Positions 48,795-59,490 are shown, counted from the first letter of the stretch. The stretch: 64,000 bases of DNA from Nostoc sp. NMS9 (GCF_017114995.1 NZ_JABXKL010000019.1:1-64000); one strand, 5' to 3'. Program-made: numbers and translations. Notes: generated by a model from the letters alone, not told the origin.

Positions 48795-49430
48795 GTGGCA
48801 AGCAACAAGATTTTAGTTATCGATGACACTACAGTTGTCAGGGTAAAAGTACGAGAAATGTTGCCTCCGGGCAATTTTGAGGTACTAGAAGCAAAAGACG
48901 GTGTGGAAGGACTAAATTTCATCCTTCAGGAAAAACTCAGCCTGATTATGCTGGATTTCCTGTTACCTAAAATGAGTGGCTGGGAAGTTTTTCAGCAAGT
49001 TCAAGCCCACCCAGAATTAAGGAAAATTCCTTTAGTGATCATGTCTGGTCGCAAGGAAGAAGTGACGGAGAAAATCACAGAACCATTTGAATATTTTGAA
49101 TTTCTGGGCAAGCCTTTTGATCAGAAACAACTAATTGGCGCGATTAAGTTAGCTATGGCTAAGGCGAAACAGCCACGCCCAGAACTAGTTTCAGTAGGAG
49201 CAGGAGTTTCCGTAAAAAACGGCACATCATCAACCTCTGATGTCGCCAATAGTACGGTAGTAGCCCCTAGCGTTGCAATTCCTAGTGTCGCAACCCCTAG
49301 TACTGGAGGAGTCTCCGAGGCAGAGATTAATGCATTGAATGAGAAAATTGTCAAAATGCAAACAGAAATTGATGGTTTGAAGAAACAGCTAACTCAGGTT
49401 GTGACTTTTATTAAACAAAAAATCAAGTAG
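48795..49430 (+). CDS. Response regulator with coiled-coil tail
   Basis: A 211-residue protein. Residues 1-120 form a receiver (KILVIDDTTVVRVKVREML, LIMLDFLLPKMSGWEVF, LVIMSGRKEE, LGKPFDQ) with the phosphoacceptor in MLDF. A Val/Ala/Ser/Thr/Pro-rich linker (VAIPSVATPSTGG) leads to a short coiled coil (EINALNEKIVKMQTEIDGL). There is no DNA-binding domain, so the output is probably protein-protein contact. The start is GTG. A hairpin at 49553-49587 follows. Confidence 0.88.
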   Translation: MASNKILVIDDTTVVRVKVREMLPPGNFEVLEAKDGVEGLNFILQEKLSLIMLDFLLPKMSGWEVFQQVQAHPELRKIPLVIMSGRKEEVTEKITEPFEYFEFLGKPFDQKQLIGAIKLAMAKAKQPRPELVSVGAGVSVKNGTSSTSDVANSTVVAPSVAIPSVATPSTGGVSEAEINALNEKIVKMQTEIDGLKKQLTQVVTFIKQKIK

Positions 49431-49552
49431 TATTTGTGCTCGTTATTATTATCGCAGCCAAAAATACACCATCTATACTGGTGTCCGATTAAAAGCGGAT
49501 AAAATAGTTAGTTCAAAAACACTTATATTGACAAATCATCATTATTTAGTGA

Positions 49553-49587
49553 GGTACAGCTTTACCTTAGCCCGGTAAAGCTGTACT
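49553..49587 (+). terminator. Hairpin downstream of the response regulator
   Basis: Thirteen-bp arms gtacagctttacc (49554-49566) and its complement (49574-49586), loop 7, one further A-T pair. The rest of 49431-49983 is intergenic with no gene recognised. Confidence 0.65.
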
Positions 49588-49983
49588 TTATCTTCCCTCT
49601 TCGTCAGTTCGGAGAGGGGTTGTGGTTGAGGTTTTGATATGTACTTAACTTGATGAGGAAACGCTACAGTTTAAGATTCAGATATTTAGTAAAAAAAATA
49701 TATTAAAAGTCATATTTTCTAATACAAATTAGACAAAAAAATCCTATTTCATGATGAGGATAGTCTTTGCGCGGGAATAATAAGCCATAGAAACAATAAC
49801 TATGAGCCTAGTCTGCAATGTTAGTAGTATTGGATACATTAACCCTCTTTTGTCACTCTAGGAAAACAATAATCTCAGCCAAATTCTGAGACTTTGATTT
49901 AATCTAGGTTTGAAGTTCTATTTTCTAACAGAAACTAAAATTTATAGGCAAAAAGTGGAAACTAAAGCCCCGTAAGGGTTTGG

Positions 49984-50265
49984 GTGATTGGATTCTCCCA
50001 AAGTGACAAAAGAGGGTTATATTCGTTTCCTGGCTATCGCATTACTGAACAAATCTACTCAGGCAGTAAAACCCTGGTTTATCGGGGTATTAGAGAAGAA
50101 GACCAAAAATCAGTCGTTCTCAAATTGATGCGGAATGAATATCCTAGCTTTGCGGAAATAGCTCAGTTCCGAAATCAATATATCATCACCAAAAACCTCA
50201 ATCTTCCTGGGATAGTCAAAACCTATAGCTTAGAAAAGCAGATTCAACTGCTCCAGAACCAATAG
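49984..50265 (+). pseudogene. 5' fragment of a large Ser/Thr kinase gene
   Basis: The 93 residues FPGYRITEQIYSGSKTLVYR, then SVVLKLMRNEYPSFAEIAQF and NLNLPGIVKTYSLEK match the beginning of the large cyanobacterial kinases with an N-terminal Ser/Thr kinase domain, AAA domain, GAF and histidine kinase. The glycine loop and the catalytic lysine (VVLKLM) are present; everything after the third strand is missing. The reading ends at a stop 20 bases before a truncated transposase gene. The rest was evidently lost through IS activity. Confidence 0.8.
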
Positions 50266-50286
50266 AACACAGTATAGAGATTTTCT

Positions 50287-51014
50287 TTATCGTTGATACC
50301 AATCTAAGATTTCCCAACGCTCAAAAGGCTCTGTTTTACCAAACTCTTTGACTAAATTCCACACACCATCATGACCATCTCCCAAGCATAGAAGCGGGTT
50401 AACTAGACACTGGCTATTGACATAATCAACTAATGATTGGCTGTCATCAAAAAATGCGCCATAGTAAATTCCTTGTAGACGAACGGTTTTATAGTCTCGC
50501 CAGTGACAACCTACTTGCGATTTGCTCCGCAGTCTTACTTTTCCACCATCTACACTCACTTCTGACACGGCTTGTTTTGCTTGTGGCAGTTGAAAATCTT
50601 GTTCGAGAACTAGTTTTTGTTGCGTCGTGTGACCAACTTTCACTCCTGTTAATGCTTCAATCTCGATTTCTGCTTTTTGGTATGATTCATTGGCTGATAG
50701 TCGCAAACAGCATTTTTGAAGTAATGGACTTAAACGACTTCTTGGCTTCAAACCCAGTCTCTGTAACTGTTTGGCTTTTACTTTTAGTTTCCCTACTAGG
50801 CTTTTGACTTTCCTAGTTTTGCCTACTTTTGTTTTGGTTGTTTGTTCGATAAAAAAAGGGCTATTTCTGGACTTACCAGTTCTAATATTTGACTCCGTAC
50901 TGTTTTTTCTTTGCCTTCAAGGTCTATCACCTGACTTTTGTCAGCTTCTTCATACAACAATGTTGCCAATTCTTCTAAGCAGGCTTTGAGCCGTTCTTGT
51001 TTATCCTGGTTCAT
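50287..51014 (-). mobile_element. Truncated IS transposase with candidate -1 frameshift (ISKra4-like)
   Basis: Frame one from 51014 reads MNQDKQERLKACLEELATLL and stops after 63 codons. A second frame continues without interruption from about 50850: IEQTTKTKVGKTRKVKSLVG, KPRSRLSPLLQKCCLRLS, then SEVSVDGGKVRLRSKSQV, a core typical of ISKra4-family transposases as I recall them. The frames meet at CTT TTT TTA, a perfect T-TTT-TTA slippery heptamer in phase for -1 slippage. The protein ends abruptly at EILDWYQR, so the C-terminal catalytic part is missing and the element should be inactive. Confidence 0.75.
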
Positions 51015-51433
51015 GCTTGCTGATTCACACTTGTTTATCTCTGTTATATTCTCCTAAAACTTGTATATCTTCCAAAACTGGATGCTCCCGAAAATATTAA
51101 CTTATGGCATCAAGAATATTGTTCTTAGTTAGCGCTAATTTTCTAATAAAACAAGGGTAAAAATAACTAATTTCAGACCGTTCGCCTTTATAAAAAAGGA
51201 TTTTAAACTTTGGTGAAAATTAAAATTGGTGATTGATGTCCATTAGCGATCGCTTCAGCAAAAAGCTGTAGGCAATTTAGTGTGAAAATGTTGCTGTTAT
51301 CACAGTTTTTGGGAACTATAGGGTTGTCAGACGAGAAATTTGCAGTCAGTCTGCCAATAAAATAGAGGTGACTTAGCTGCGATCGCAGGGCAAATAGGAA
51401 ATAACTAACAATGAATAAAATTAATTTAAATAT
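51015..51433. other. Intergenic region right of the IS remnant
   Basis: About 420 AT-rich bases including a HIP1 site near 51246. The IS outer end should fall here, but no inverted repeat could be matched because the other end is deleted. No gene recognised. Confidence 0.45.
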
Positions 51434-52753
51434 ATGAATGAAAAACCAGATATGAAAATGCTTTATACCCCAAAAGAGAGTTTGATATTAGTAGTAGATG
51501 ATACTACTACTAATTTAGAAATTGTCTTTAATACATTAACTAATGTAGGCTTTAAAGTTATCACAGAAAATGATGGAGAAAGAGCACTTAAGCAGGTTGA
51601 GTTCCAACTTCCCGATTTAATTTTATTAGATGTGATGATGCCAGGAATAGATGGATTTGAAACTTGTAAAAAACTCAAAGAAAATTCAGCTACTTGTGAT
51701 ATACCCGTAATTTTTATGACAGCCAATTCTGATACTCATAGTAAGGTAAAGGGTCTAAACATCGGAGCAGTTGATTACATCACAAAACCCTTTCATGAAG
51801 AAGAATTATTAGCTAGAATTAAAACCCATCTTCAATTACGAAATCTCACAAAAACTTTAGAAAAACGAGTTTTAGAAAGGACATCAGCATTATCTAGGGC
51901 ATTAAAAGACCTACAAGAGTCTCAACTTCAGCTTGTACAGACAGAAAAAATGTCAGCCCTTGGTCAATTAGTAGCAGGAGTTGCTCATGAAATTAATAAT
52001 CCAGTTGGTTTCATTCATGGCAATCTTGGACACGCTTCAGTATATTTCCAAGACATGATTAACATTATTGACCTCTATCATCAGCACTATCCTAATCCAG
52101 TTCCAGAAATTCAAGAGGAAATTGCAGCGATAGATTTGAAGTATATACTTGCCGATCTACCTAATTTAATTTCCTCAATGAAAGAGGGAGTTCAGCGCAT
52201 TCGCAACATTAGTACCAGCTTGAGAACCTTTTCTCGAGCAGATAGCGATCGCAAAGTTTATTGCAATATTCATGATGGCATAGACAGTACAATTATGATT
52301 CTCAAACACCGTTTAAAAGCATCCGAAGTTCGACCCGATATTCAAGTAATTAGAGATTACGATATATTGCCAGAATTAGAATGTTTTATCGGACAACTCA
52401 ATCAGGTATTTATGAATTTATTAGCTAATGCTATTGATGCTTTAGAGGAGTCTAATGTAGGACTTACCTATATGGAGATTGAAGCAAATCCTAATCAAAT
52501 TTTAATTCAAACTACTCTCACTGAAGAGAAAAATTATATCTTGATTAGGATTAAAGATAATGGCGTGGGAATGTCGGCTGATGTCCAAGAAAAAATCTTT
52601 GACTATTTATTCACCACCAAGCCTGTGGGTCAAGGTACAGGATTAGGATTATCAATTGCCCGTCAAATTGTTGTCGAAAAACATGGAGGAACTCTAGAGG
52701 TAAATTCATCAATAGGGCAAGGTTCAGAGTTTATCATTAAACTTCCCATTTAA
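51434..52753 (+). CDS. Receiver-histidine kinase protein
   Basis: A 439-residue soluble protein. An N-terminal receiver (LILVVDDTTTNLEIVFNTL, ILLDVMMPGIDGFETC, YITKPFHEEEL) is joined by a coiled coil (LEKRVLERTSALSRALKDLQ) to a kinase core with [33 protein letters not shown] and GTGLGLSIA. The input arrives as phosphate from another kinase, or the receiver regulates the kinase core. It is the first gene of a tight plus-strand set, 42 bases before the FIST gene. Confidence 0.92.
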   Translation: MNEKPDMKMLYTPKESLILVVDDTTTNLEIVFNTLTNVGFKVITENDGERALKQVEFQLPDLILLDVMMPGIDGFETCKKLKENSATCDIPVIFMTANSDTHSKVKGLNIGAVDYITKPFHEEELLARIKTHLQLRNLTKTLEKRVLERTSALSRALKDLQESQLQLVQTEKMSALGQLVAGVAHEINNPVGFIHGNLGHASVYFQDMINIIDLYHQHYPNPVPEIQEEIAAIDLKYILADLPNLISSMKEGVQRIRNISTSLRTFSRADSDRKVYCNIHDGIDSTIMILKHRLKASEVRPDIQVIRDYDILPELECFIGQLNQVFMNLLANAIDALEESNVGLTYMEIEANPNQILIQTTLTEEKNYILIRIKDNGVGMSADVQEKIFDYLFTTKPVGQGTGLGLSIARQIVVEKHGGTLEVNSSIGQGSEFIIKLPI

Positions 52754-52795
52754 TAATTATAGTAAGTTCCGTTTATAAACATAATAAATAAATTT

Positions 52796-53947
52796 ATGTT
52801 CAAGGCAGTAGTAGGTCACAGTAACGATCCAGATTCTCTCTCAGCAGTTGAAGAAGTTCTTCAGCAATGTGCCAGTTCTCTTGCAGGAGATATACCAAAA
52901 GCTGGGATTATTTTTGCTGCAATTGACTTTGATCATTCTCTCATTTTGCAGCAAATTCATCAAGCTTTTCCGGGAATTGAGTTGATTGGTGGAACAACAG
53001 ACGGAGAAATTTCTTCAGTCTTAGAATTTCAGCAGGACTCAATCACCTTGATGTTGTTTTGCTCAGACGAAGTTGAAATTCATGCAGGAGTTGGACGCAA
53101 AGTTTCAGCCGATCCAATTACTGCAACTAAACAAGCTGTGGAGCAAGCCAAAGCAAAAAGTACCGCACCTCCAAAGCTATGCTTAACTCATCCAGAGAGC
53201 CTCACAACTAGTGGTGTCTCTATATTGAATGGCTTAAAGCTAGCTCTTGGTCAATATGTGCCAATATTCGGTGGTTTGGCAGGCGATCAGTCAAGATATC
53301 AAAATACATATCAATTTTTTCAAACACAAGTATTAAGTGATTCTGTACCAATTCTGCTTTTTTCCGGCACAATCTTGTTTTCCCACGCTGTTGCAAGTGG
53401 TTGGCATCCCATCGGTCAAACAAGCAAAGTGACTAAGGTAGATAAAAACATAGTCTATGAAATAGATGGTAAGCCAGCTTTAGATTTTTATCATCATTAT
53501 CTAGGTTTGCTTCCTCCTTCAATGGAATATCCACTAGCAGTGTTTGATCAGAAAGGAGAAAATTTTTATATAAGAGCACCTATTGCTTACAATCAGGAAT
53601 CTGGTAGCATAACTTTTTTTGGAGATATTCCCGATCAAGCAGTTATTCAAATTTCAGAAGCAGCTTATGAAGATATTCTGGCAGCTTCAAAAGCATCATT
53701 CATGAATGCCTTAGATAATTATTCAGGTACAGAACCAAGTGCTGTTTTATTTTTTTCATGTGTAGCTCGTCGGCAAATACTTGGTACGAGGGCACAAGAA
53801 GAGTATCAGAATACAAAACTTTGTCTAACTGACTATTTACCTAGCTGTGGATTTTATTCTTATGGAGAAATTGCTCCTATAGATGGAATTAGCCAGACGC
53901 AATTCCACAATGAAACTTTTGTAACTTTAATTTTGGGAAATCAGTAA
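52796..53947 (+). CDS. FIST-domain sensory protein
   Basis: A 383-residue protein made of FIST N (MFKAVVGHSNDPDSLSAVEE, GGTTDGEISS, GGLAGDQSRY) and FIST C domains (DFYHHYLGLLP, FFSCVARRQILGTRAQEE). FIST is a ligand-sensing module thought to bind small molecules such as amino acids. The kinase at 53954 follows after six bases, so it is probably the sensor for that kinase. Both are soluble, implying an intracellular signal. Confidence 0.92.
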   Translation: MFKAVVGHSNDPDSLSAVEEVLQQCASSLAGDIPKAGIIFAAIDFDHSLILQQIHQAFPGIELIGGTTDGEISSVLEFQQDSITLMLFCSDEVEIHAGVGRKVSADPITATKQAVEQAKAKSTAPPKLCLTHPESLTTSGVSILNGLKLALGQYVPIFGGLAGDQSRYQNTYQFFQTQVLSDSVPILLFSGTILFSHAVASGWHPIGQTSKVTKVDKNIVYEIDGKPALDFYHHYLGLLPPSMEYPLAVFDQKGENFYIRAPIAYNQESGSITFFGDIPDQAVIQISEAAYEDILAASKASFMNALDNYSGTEPSAVLFFSCVARRQILGTRAQEEYQNTKLCLTDYLPSCGFYSYGEIAPIDGISQTQFHNETFVTLILGNQ

Positions 53948-53953
53948 AAATTA

Positions 53954-54997
53954 ATGGAAATATTAGATTATCAACAAGAAATTAAGGAATTAAAAAAAGC
54001 CAATAGAATTCTCCATAAAAAATTAGAGCGCTCTGAATCAGACCGGATAAAACTTGAAGAAACAAATCGAAAAAAAGAATGTTTACTCAGGAGAGTAATT
54101 GATGAATTAAAGGAATATCAAAATAAGTTAGAAGAAAGAAGCCATGAGCTAGAAATAATGCTTCTTAATCTTCAGATAATGGAGAATAAGATGTCTACTT
54201 TGGGAAGCATGGTAGCAGATGTAGCTCATGAAATTAACAACCCAGTTGGCTTTATTGCAGGTAATCTGACTCCGGCTAAAGAGTATATTGATAATTTATT
54301 ACATCTAATTGACCTCTATCAGCAGACCTATCCCAAAACATCTCAGCAAATTCAAGAAACAATCAAAATGATTGACCTAGAATACGTGCGCGAGGATCTA
54401 CCTAAACTCATTTCCTCAATGAAAGAAGGTACAGATCGTATTTCCAATATTAGCAACAGCCTGCGAACTTTCTCTAGAGCAGATACAGAACAAAAAATTC
54501 TGTTTAATATTCATGAAGGTATTAACAGTACTCTCCTCATTCTCAAGCACCGTTTACAAGCTAATAAGATTCGTCCTGCTATTCAAGTAGTTCAATATTA
54601 CGAAGAACTTCCGCTAGTAGAATGCTTTCCAGGACAATTGAATCAGGTATTTATGAATCTCTTGGCAAATGCCATTGATGCTTTAGATGAGTCTAATGCT
54701 GGACTGAGTTTTAATGATATTAAGCTAAATCCCAATCAAATTACAATTCAGACTGCCCTCACTGAAGATAAGAATCACGTCTCGATTCGGATTCAAGATA
54801 ATGGGGTGGGAATATCGGCTGATGTTCAGCAAAAAATGTTTGATCATTTATTCACAACAAAACCTGTGGGAAAAGGAACAGGATTAGGATTATCAATTGC
54901 TTATCAAATAATTGTCCAAAAACATAAAGGAACTCTAGAAGTAAATTCTGTGTTAGAAAAAGGTTCTGAGTTTATAATCACTATTCCAATTTCTTAA
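53954..54997 (+). CDS. Soluble histidine kinase paired with FIST protein
   Basis: A 347-residue kinase beginning with a long coiled coil (QQEIKELKKANRILHKKLER), with no sensor of its own. The core reads [37 protein letters not shown] and GTGLGLSIAYQ. It is closely similar to the core of the 51434 protein, indicating local duplication. With only six bases after the FIST gene it is very likely translated from the same message. Confidence 0.92.
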   Translation: MEILDYQQEIKELKKANRILHKKLERSESDRIKLEETNRKKECLLRRVIDELKEYQNKLEERSHELEIMLLNLQIMENKMSTLGSMVADVAHEINNPVGFIAGNLTPAKEYIDNLLHLIDLYQQTYPKTSQQIQETIKMIDLEYVREDLPKLISSMKEGTDRISNISNSLRTFSRADTEQKILFNIHEGINSTLLILKHRLQANKIRPAIQVVQYYEELPLVECFPGQLNQVFMNLLANAIDALDESNAGLSFNDIKLNPNQITIQTALTEDKNHVSIRIQDNGVGISADVQQKMFDHLFTTKPVGKGTGLGLSIAYQIIVQKHKGTLEVNSVLEKGSEFIITIPIS

Positions 54998-55042
54998 AGT
55001 GATAAATATAAAAATTATTCAAATTAATATTAGGAAAAATAA

Positions 55043-55076
55043 ATGTTCAATGTGGTAGCAGGTCATACTGCTGGAA
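55043..55076 (+). pseudogene. Remnant start of a second FIST gene
   Basis: The codons MFNVVAGHTAG match the opening MFKAVVGHSND of the FIST gene at 52796, in the same position after a kinase gene. They run straight into the inverted-repeat element at 55077. Nothing of the remaining FIST domain is visible to 55439. Confidence 0.6.
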
Positions 55077-55297
55077 GATCCTCCCAACCCACGCCACTTG
55101 CTCCACTTGGGGAGATCCCAAGACCCTTCGGGTTCGGCAGTCCCCCAGACGCTCGTTCCTCTCTACGAGACGCTGCGCGAACGCTACCGCTAGCGCTAAC
55201 GACAGAAACCGCCAAGACGGGGGCTGCCTCACCGCGCTGGCTCCTCTTAAAAAGTGGGGCTTAATTTCCTCCTTTTTAAGGAGGGTTAGGGAGGATC
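55077..55297. mobile_element. Inverted-repeat element interrupting the FIST remnant
   Basis: Ends gatcctcccaaccc (55077-55090) and gggttagggaggatc (55283-55297) are inverted repeats with one extra base. The inside contains palindromic dispersed repeats (ctctacgagacgctgcgcga) and a cctcc/ggagg hairpin at 55268-55284. It carries no transposase, so it is a non-autonomous or repeat-derived element. After it, 55298-55439 has no gene. Confidence 0.65.
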
Positions 55298-55454
55298 AAG
55301 CCTTAAAAGTAGCGTATGGGGTGATAATGAGGACGTAAGGTAGAAGGGACTTTGCAAAATCAGGAACTGTCGCAATAACAAGGTTCAGAAGTTACTTTAA
55401 AGGCATTTTAGGGAACTCTATAACTGTAGTTTCAATATTGTGTCCTCAAAATTT

Positions 55455-55997
55455 ATGACCAATCCACTTAACCATTCAATAGCTACACTTAATCTTTCTT
55501 TAGAACGCGATATATTTTTACGTACATTAATCAGAGAATTATCTGGCACTTTGCAAGATGTAGTTGGCTTAGAAGAAGTTTCGGGATTTATTAGCGTCGT
55601 TGGTGAAAGGATGGGTAGGCAGATTAACCAAGATTATAAATCTGCCCTGGAAATCTCTAACCTTTCTCGTAAGCAGGTAGCTGATATCTTGATTGATTTA
55701 AAAAGACGAATCCAGGGCGATTTTTATGTTATTGAGCAAAATGATGAAAAAATTGTCTTTGGCAACCGTGTTTGCCCATTTGGCGACAAAGTACTTAATC
55801 GCCCTGCCATGTGTATGATGACTTCAAACGTTTTTGGAACGATCGCAGCTAATAATCTGGGGTATGCGAAAGTAGAATTGCAAGAGACTATAGCAGAGGG
55901 TGCTTCTGGATGTAGAGTTATTATTTACTTAAAATTTACTGAAGAGGCAGAAGATGCAAAAGGTCGAGAATACTTTAGGGGACTAGAATCTGTGTAA
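55455..55997 (+). CDS. Methanogen output domain 1 (MetOD1)-type protein
   Basis: A 180-residue protein. Segments [75 protein letters not shown] and [16 protein letters not shown] match the MetOD1 family, found in signalling proteins of archaea and bacteria. Two cysteines in CPFG and MCMM could bind a ligand or metal. A PAS-kinase gene begins 83 bases downstream in the same direction, so it may be a sensor or output partner. ATG 55455 is preferred over GTG 55440. Confidence 0.75.
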   Translation: MTNPLNHSIATLNLSLERDIFLRTLIRELSGTLQDVVGLEEVSGFISVVGERMGRQINQDYKSALEISNLSRKQVADILIDLKRRIQGDFYVIEQNDEKIVFGNRVCPFGDKVLNRPAMCMMTSNVFGTIAANNLGYAKVELQETIAEGASGCRVIIYLKFTEEAEDAKGREYFRGLESV

Positions 55998-56080
55998 ACT
56001 TGTCAGCACCAAAATAACTACGCGATACAAGCTTAGTGCACATATGTGAAGTATAGTCGAACTCTGAAATTGGAAGCTTC

Positions 56081-57472
56081 ATGACTCCTGAACAATTTCT
56101 TGAACTTGCCAGAGTTTTACCAGAACCTTTACTCCTGGTGAGTGGAGAGGGTCAGTTGTTAGCTACCAATCAACCAGTAACAGATATGCTGGGGTTACGC
56201 CGTCAGGAACTGCGGGGGAAAATGATCTTTGAACTTGTAACTGAGCCTGCCAACGATGTTGTAAAGTACTTGCAAGCTTGTTCAAGTAGCAGGGCAATGG
56301 TTATTGGCTCCTTAACTTTACGAAAGAATGATGGACAAACGTTAATATGTCGTAGTCAAGGAGCCGTTATTCAACCTTGGTCTCCTGAATGTTCAGCTTT
56401 AATTCTCTTACGCTTGGAAAATAGAACTTTAGCCAGCAGTAATTTCGTTCTCTTGAACGAGAAAATCGATGAGTTAGCAAAGGAAGTGCAGAGACGAAAA
56501 CAAGCGGAGGAAGCGCTTTGGAAAGCAAATCAAGAGCTAGAAATTCGGGTTGAAGAACGTACAACTGCTTTACAAGAAACACTAAACGAACTACAACTTA
56601 CCCAAACTCAGCTTATCCAAGCTGAGAAAATGTCTAGTTTAGGTCAGATGGTTGCTGGTATTGCCCATGAAATTAACAATCCTGTAAGTTTTATTTATGG
56701 GAATCTTCACCACGCTTATAAATACACTCAGGATTTACTGAAATTGGTGCAAATTTATCAACAATTTTGTCCAAGTAGTCCTCCAGAAATCCAAGATAAA
56801 GTAGAAGAAATAGACTTAGATTTTCTGATTAAAGATATAACTAAACTTTTCCAATCAATGACAGTGGGAACAGAGCGCATTCAGGAAATTGTTAAATCAC
56901 TACGTAATTTTTCCAGACTTGATGAAGCAGAACTTAAGCAAGTCAATATCCATGAAGGAATTAATAGTACTTTAATGATTTTGGAGCATCGCCTGCAAGC
57001 TACACATGAGTACCCAGAAATCAAAATCATCAAAAAATATAGTAAACTGCCGAATGTAATTTGCTACCCTGGTCAACTTAATCAAGTGTTTATGAATATT
57101 CTTGCTAATGCGATCGATGCACTGGAGGTATCGGCGCTCAACAGTCAGTATTCAGCAGTAAATACACAAACAACTGACAATCAAAAACTGATAAATAATA
57201 ATCCTCAAATTCAAATTAAAACTGAGCTAATCGATGAAAAATGGATAGCGGTTAGTATTGCTGATAATGGTTTGGGGATAAATGAACAAGTTCGCTCAAA
57301 AGTATTTGATCCGTTTTTTACCACTAAAACTGTGGGCAAAGGTACTGGACTAGGGCTATATATAAGCTATCAGATTATAGTCGAAAAACATAAAGGGCAA
57401 CTTAACTGTTTTTCTGTTCCAGGAAAAGGTGCAGAATTTGTAATTAAAATACCTATTCAATCAGCCTCATAA
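56081..57472 (+). CDS. PAS-domain histidine kinase
   Basis: A 463-residue soluble kinase. Residues 5-125 form a PAS domain ([37 protein letters not shown]). A coiled coil follows ([20 protein letters not shown]), then [33 protein letters not shown] and [10 protein letters not shown] low-complexity insert near [18 protein letters not shown] sits inside the ATPase domain. It follows the MetOD1 gene and faces ndhB across a hairpin. Confidence 0.92.
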   Translation: MTPEQFLELARVLPEPLLLVSGEGQLLATNQPVTDMLGLRRQELRGKMIFELVTEPANDVVKYLQACSSSRAMVIGSLTLRKNDGQTLICRSQGAVIQPWSPECSALILLRLENRTLASSNFVLLNEKIDELAKEVQRRKQAEEALWKANQELEIRVEERTTALQETLNELQLTQTQLIQAEKMSSLGQMVAGIAHEINNPVSFIYGNLHHAYKYTQDLLKLVQIYQQFCPSSPPEIQDKVEEIDLDFLIKDITKLFQSMTVGTERIQEIVKSLRNFSRLDEAELKQVNIHEGINSTLMILEHRLQATHEYPEIKIIKKYSKLPNVICYPGQLNQVFMNILANAIDALEVSALNSQYSAVNTQTTDNQKLINNNPQIQIKTELIDEKWIAVSIADNGLGINEQVRSKVFDPFFTTKTVGKGTGLGLYISYQIIVEKHKGQLNCFSVPGKGAEFVIKIPIQSAS

Positions 57473-57497
57473 AATTTCAGTTAAAAGATATGACAAT

Positions 57498-57523
57498 GCC
57501 TGTCTGCTAATTAGCAAACAGGC
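57498..57523. terminator. Bidirectional hairpin between convergent genes
   Basis: gcctgt, then tgctaa/ttagca, then acaggc form a long near-perfect stem between the PAS-kinase and ndhB 3' ends. It could terminate both. Confidence 0.7.
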
Positions 57524-57557
57524 GTGTCTTTGAGTACAAAGTTTGGTTGAGACTCGG

Positions 57558-59162
57558 TTAAATCTTAGCAGTAGAATCAACTGAGGGTTGAGACTTACTA
57601 ACCGAATCTAACTTTGGTAAAAGCGAAAGGTTTTTTGCTTTTACACTACTGTTGATTGTTGCTTGCAAAAATGGGGTATGGGAGATGGAATTGTTAGCCA
57701 ATGTAAACAGTGGATTTGACAAAATCCCTGCTATGGAAGTGGCAATTAATGTTACCACTAACCCGACCTGTAAAGGTCTTAGCCCAGGCAAATCCCAACG
57801 CACTTGTGGATAATTCTTCACCGCGTCGGACATTTCATGGGGTTCTTTGACTACCATCATCTTAACTACGCGAATGTAGTAGTAGATGGAGACGACGCTG
57901 GTGACTAAGCCCAACAAAACTAACCAATAAAGTCCTGCTTGCCAACCAGCCCAGAATAAGTAAATCTTGCCGAAAAACCCAGCTAAAGGTGGAATACCAC
58001 CCAAGGAAAGCAGGGAGATACTCAGGGCTAGTGTTAGGAGTGGGTCTTTTTGATATAAGCCAGAGTATTCGGCAATCTGGTCGGTTCCCGTCCGCAGTGA
58101 GAACAGGATAATGCAGGTAAAACCGCACAGGTTCATGAACAGGTAAACCAGTAGGTAAAATATCATACTGGCGTATCCTGCCTGTGTGCCAGCAATCAAG
58201 CCAATCATCACAAACCCAGCTTGGGCAATGGATGAATAAGCTAGCATCCGTTTCATGCTGGTTTGAGCTAGGGCGACAACGTTACCCAAAATCATGCTGA
58301 GAACGGCTAGAGCTGTGAAGACAAACCTCCACTCGTCAGCAACAAGGGGGAAAGCTGTTGTCAGCAAGCGGATGGCTAGGGCAAACCCAGCTGCTTTAGA
58401 ACCAACAGATAAAAAGGCGATAACTGGGGTGGGAGCGCCTTCGTAAACGTCTGGTGTCCACTGGTGGAAGGGTGCAGCAGAGATTTTGAAGCCAATACCT
58501 GCGATCGCAAAAACCAACGCAATCACTAAACCTAAAGATTGTCCCACTTTCGCTGTGGCAATGCCATTAGCGATCGCACTAAGTTCCGTTTGTCCTCCAG
58601 ATAGTCCATACAGCAGTGATACACCGTACAAAAATATTGCCGTACTGGAAGCTCCAATTAACAAGTATTTCAGCGCCGCTTCATTGGAGCGGGGGTCACG
58701 CTTGGTATAACCTGTTAACAAGTAAGAGGAAATACTCAGGGTTTCTAGGGAGATGAAAATCATCACCAACTCACTAGCCCCGGATAAAAACATCCCTCCT
58801 AAAGTAGCACTTAGCAAAATAGCGATGAATTCGGCTAAAGCGGTGCCGCTCTGCTCAACGTAGCGAATTGACATCAGTATAGTTGCGATCGCAGACAAGG
58901 CAATAATACCGCGAAAGACGATACTCAGGTCATCACTATTAAAGCTACCGGTAAAACCGATGGGATTAGGAGCGTCCCATTGAAAATATAGGGCGACAAT
59001 CGAAGCAAATAAACCTGCGATCGCTAGATATCCAATCCAGCGTGCGGATGTACGCCCCAAAATCAAATCAACAATCAAAACCCCCAAGAGGGTGAGAATA
59101 ACAATCCCCTCTGGCAAAATCGTTCCAGCGTTTAGCTGGGATGCAATATTAGCAAAATCCAT
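57558..59162 (-). CDS. ndhB: NAD(P)H-quinone oxidoreductase subunit 2
   Basis: A membrane proton-pumping subunit of cyanobacterial NDH-1, which takes electrons from ferredoxin and serves respiration, cyclic electron flow and CO2 uptake. The 534-residue protein has about fourteen spans and begins [19 protein letters not shown]. It contains [20 protein letters not shown] with the conserved glutamate, [17 protein letters not shown] and [15 protein letters not shown]. The last 30 residues ([18 protein letters not shown]) are a soluble tail. Confidence 0.96.
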   Translation of the reverse strand: MDFANIASQLNAGTILPEGIVILTLLGVLIVDLILGRTSARWIGYLAIAGLFASIVALYFQWDAPNPIGFTGSFNSDDLSIVFRGIIALSAIATILMSIRYVEQSGTALAEFIAILLSATLGGMFLSGASELVMIFISLETLSISSYLLTGYTKRDPRSNEAALKYLLIGASSTAIFLYGVSLLYGLSGGQTELSAIANGIATAKVGQSLGLVIALVFAIAGIGFKISAAPFHQWTPDVYEGAPTPVIAFLSVGSKAAGFALAIRLLTTAFPLVADEWRFVFTALAVLSMILGNVVALAQTSMKRMLAYSSIAQAGFVMIGLIAGTQAGYASMIFYLLVYLFMNLCGFTCIILFSLRTGTDQIAEYSGLYQKDPLLTLALSISLLSLGGIPPLAGFFGKIYLFWAGWQAGLYWLVLLGLVTSVVSIYYYIRVVKMMVVKEPHEMSDAVKNYPQVRWDLPGLRPLQVGLVVTLIATSIAGILSNPLFTLANNSISHTPFLQATINSSVKAKNLSLLPKLDSVSKSQPSVDSTAKI

Positions 59163-59490
59163 GAGATGTATAGGTTTTGGCGATTAGACATTCAGGCTAA
59201 CTCTGTTCACTCTAGCAAGTTTTCTAATCCCCGGACTAGCTCTTTTAACAAGAGCTTAACAGCTTGGGTGCAGATGGCGATTGCACCAATTTCACTAGCT
59301 GACCAGCAGCTTTCTCAGTATTTAGGAATTTACCTAACAGCTTTCATACCTCGTTTTCAGGCGCGATCTTCAGCGAATATCATAAATATTTATGCCGCAA
59401 CCAGTGCGATCGTTACGTACAAAAAGCTTAGAAAATTAATAAGGGCACAGCAATGCTGTGCCCCGACAATATTTATAACTCCTAAGTTTA
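59163..59490. terminator. Spacer with gggcacagc hairpin
   Basis: In this 328-base spacer, gggcacagc (59443-59451) pairs with gctgtgccc (59455-59463) around a three-base loop. It lies downstream of the small secreted-protein gene on the minus strand. The same palindrome family is dispersed elsewhere (compare 3284-3299). No gene in the spacer. Confidence 0.6.

Noticed and set aside
55043-55264. 73-codon frame beginning MFNVVAGHT
   Set aside because: Only the first eleven codons resemble a gene (FIST); the rest is translated inverted-repeat element.
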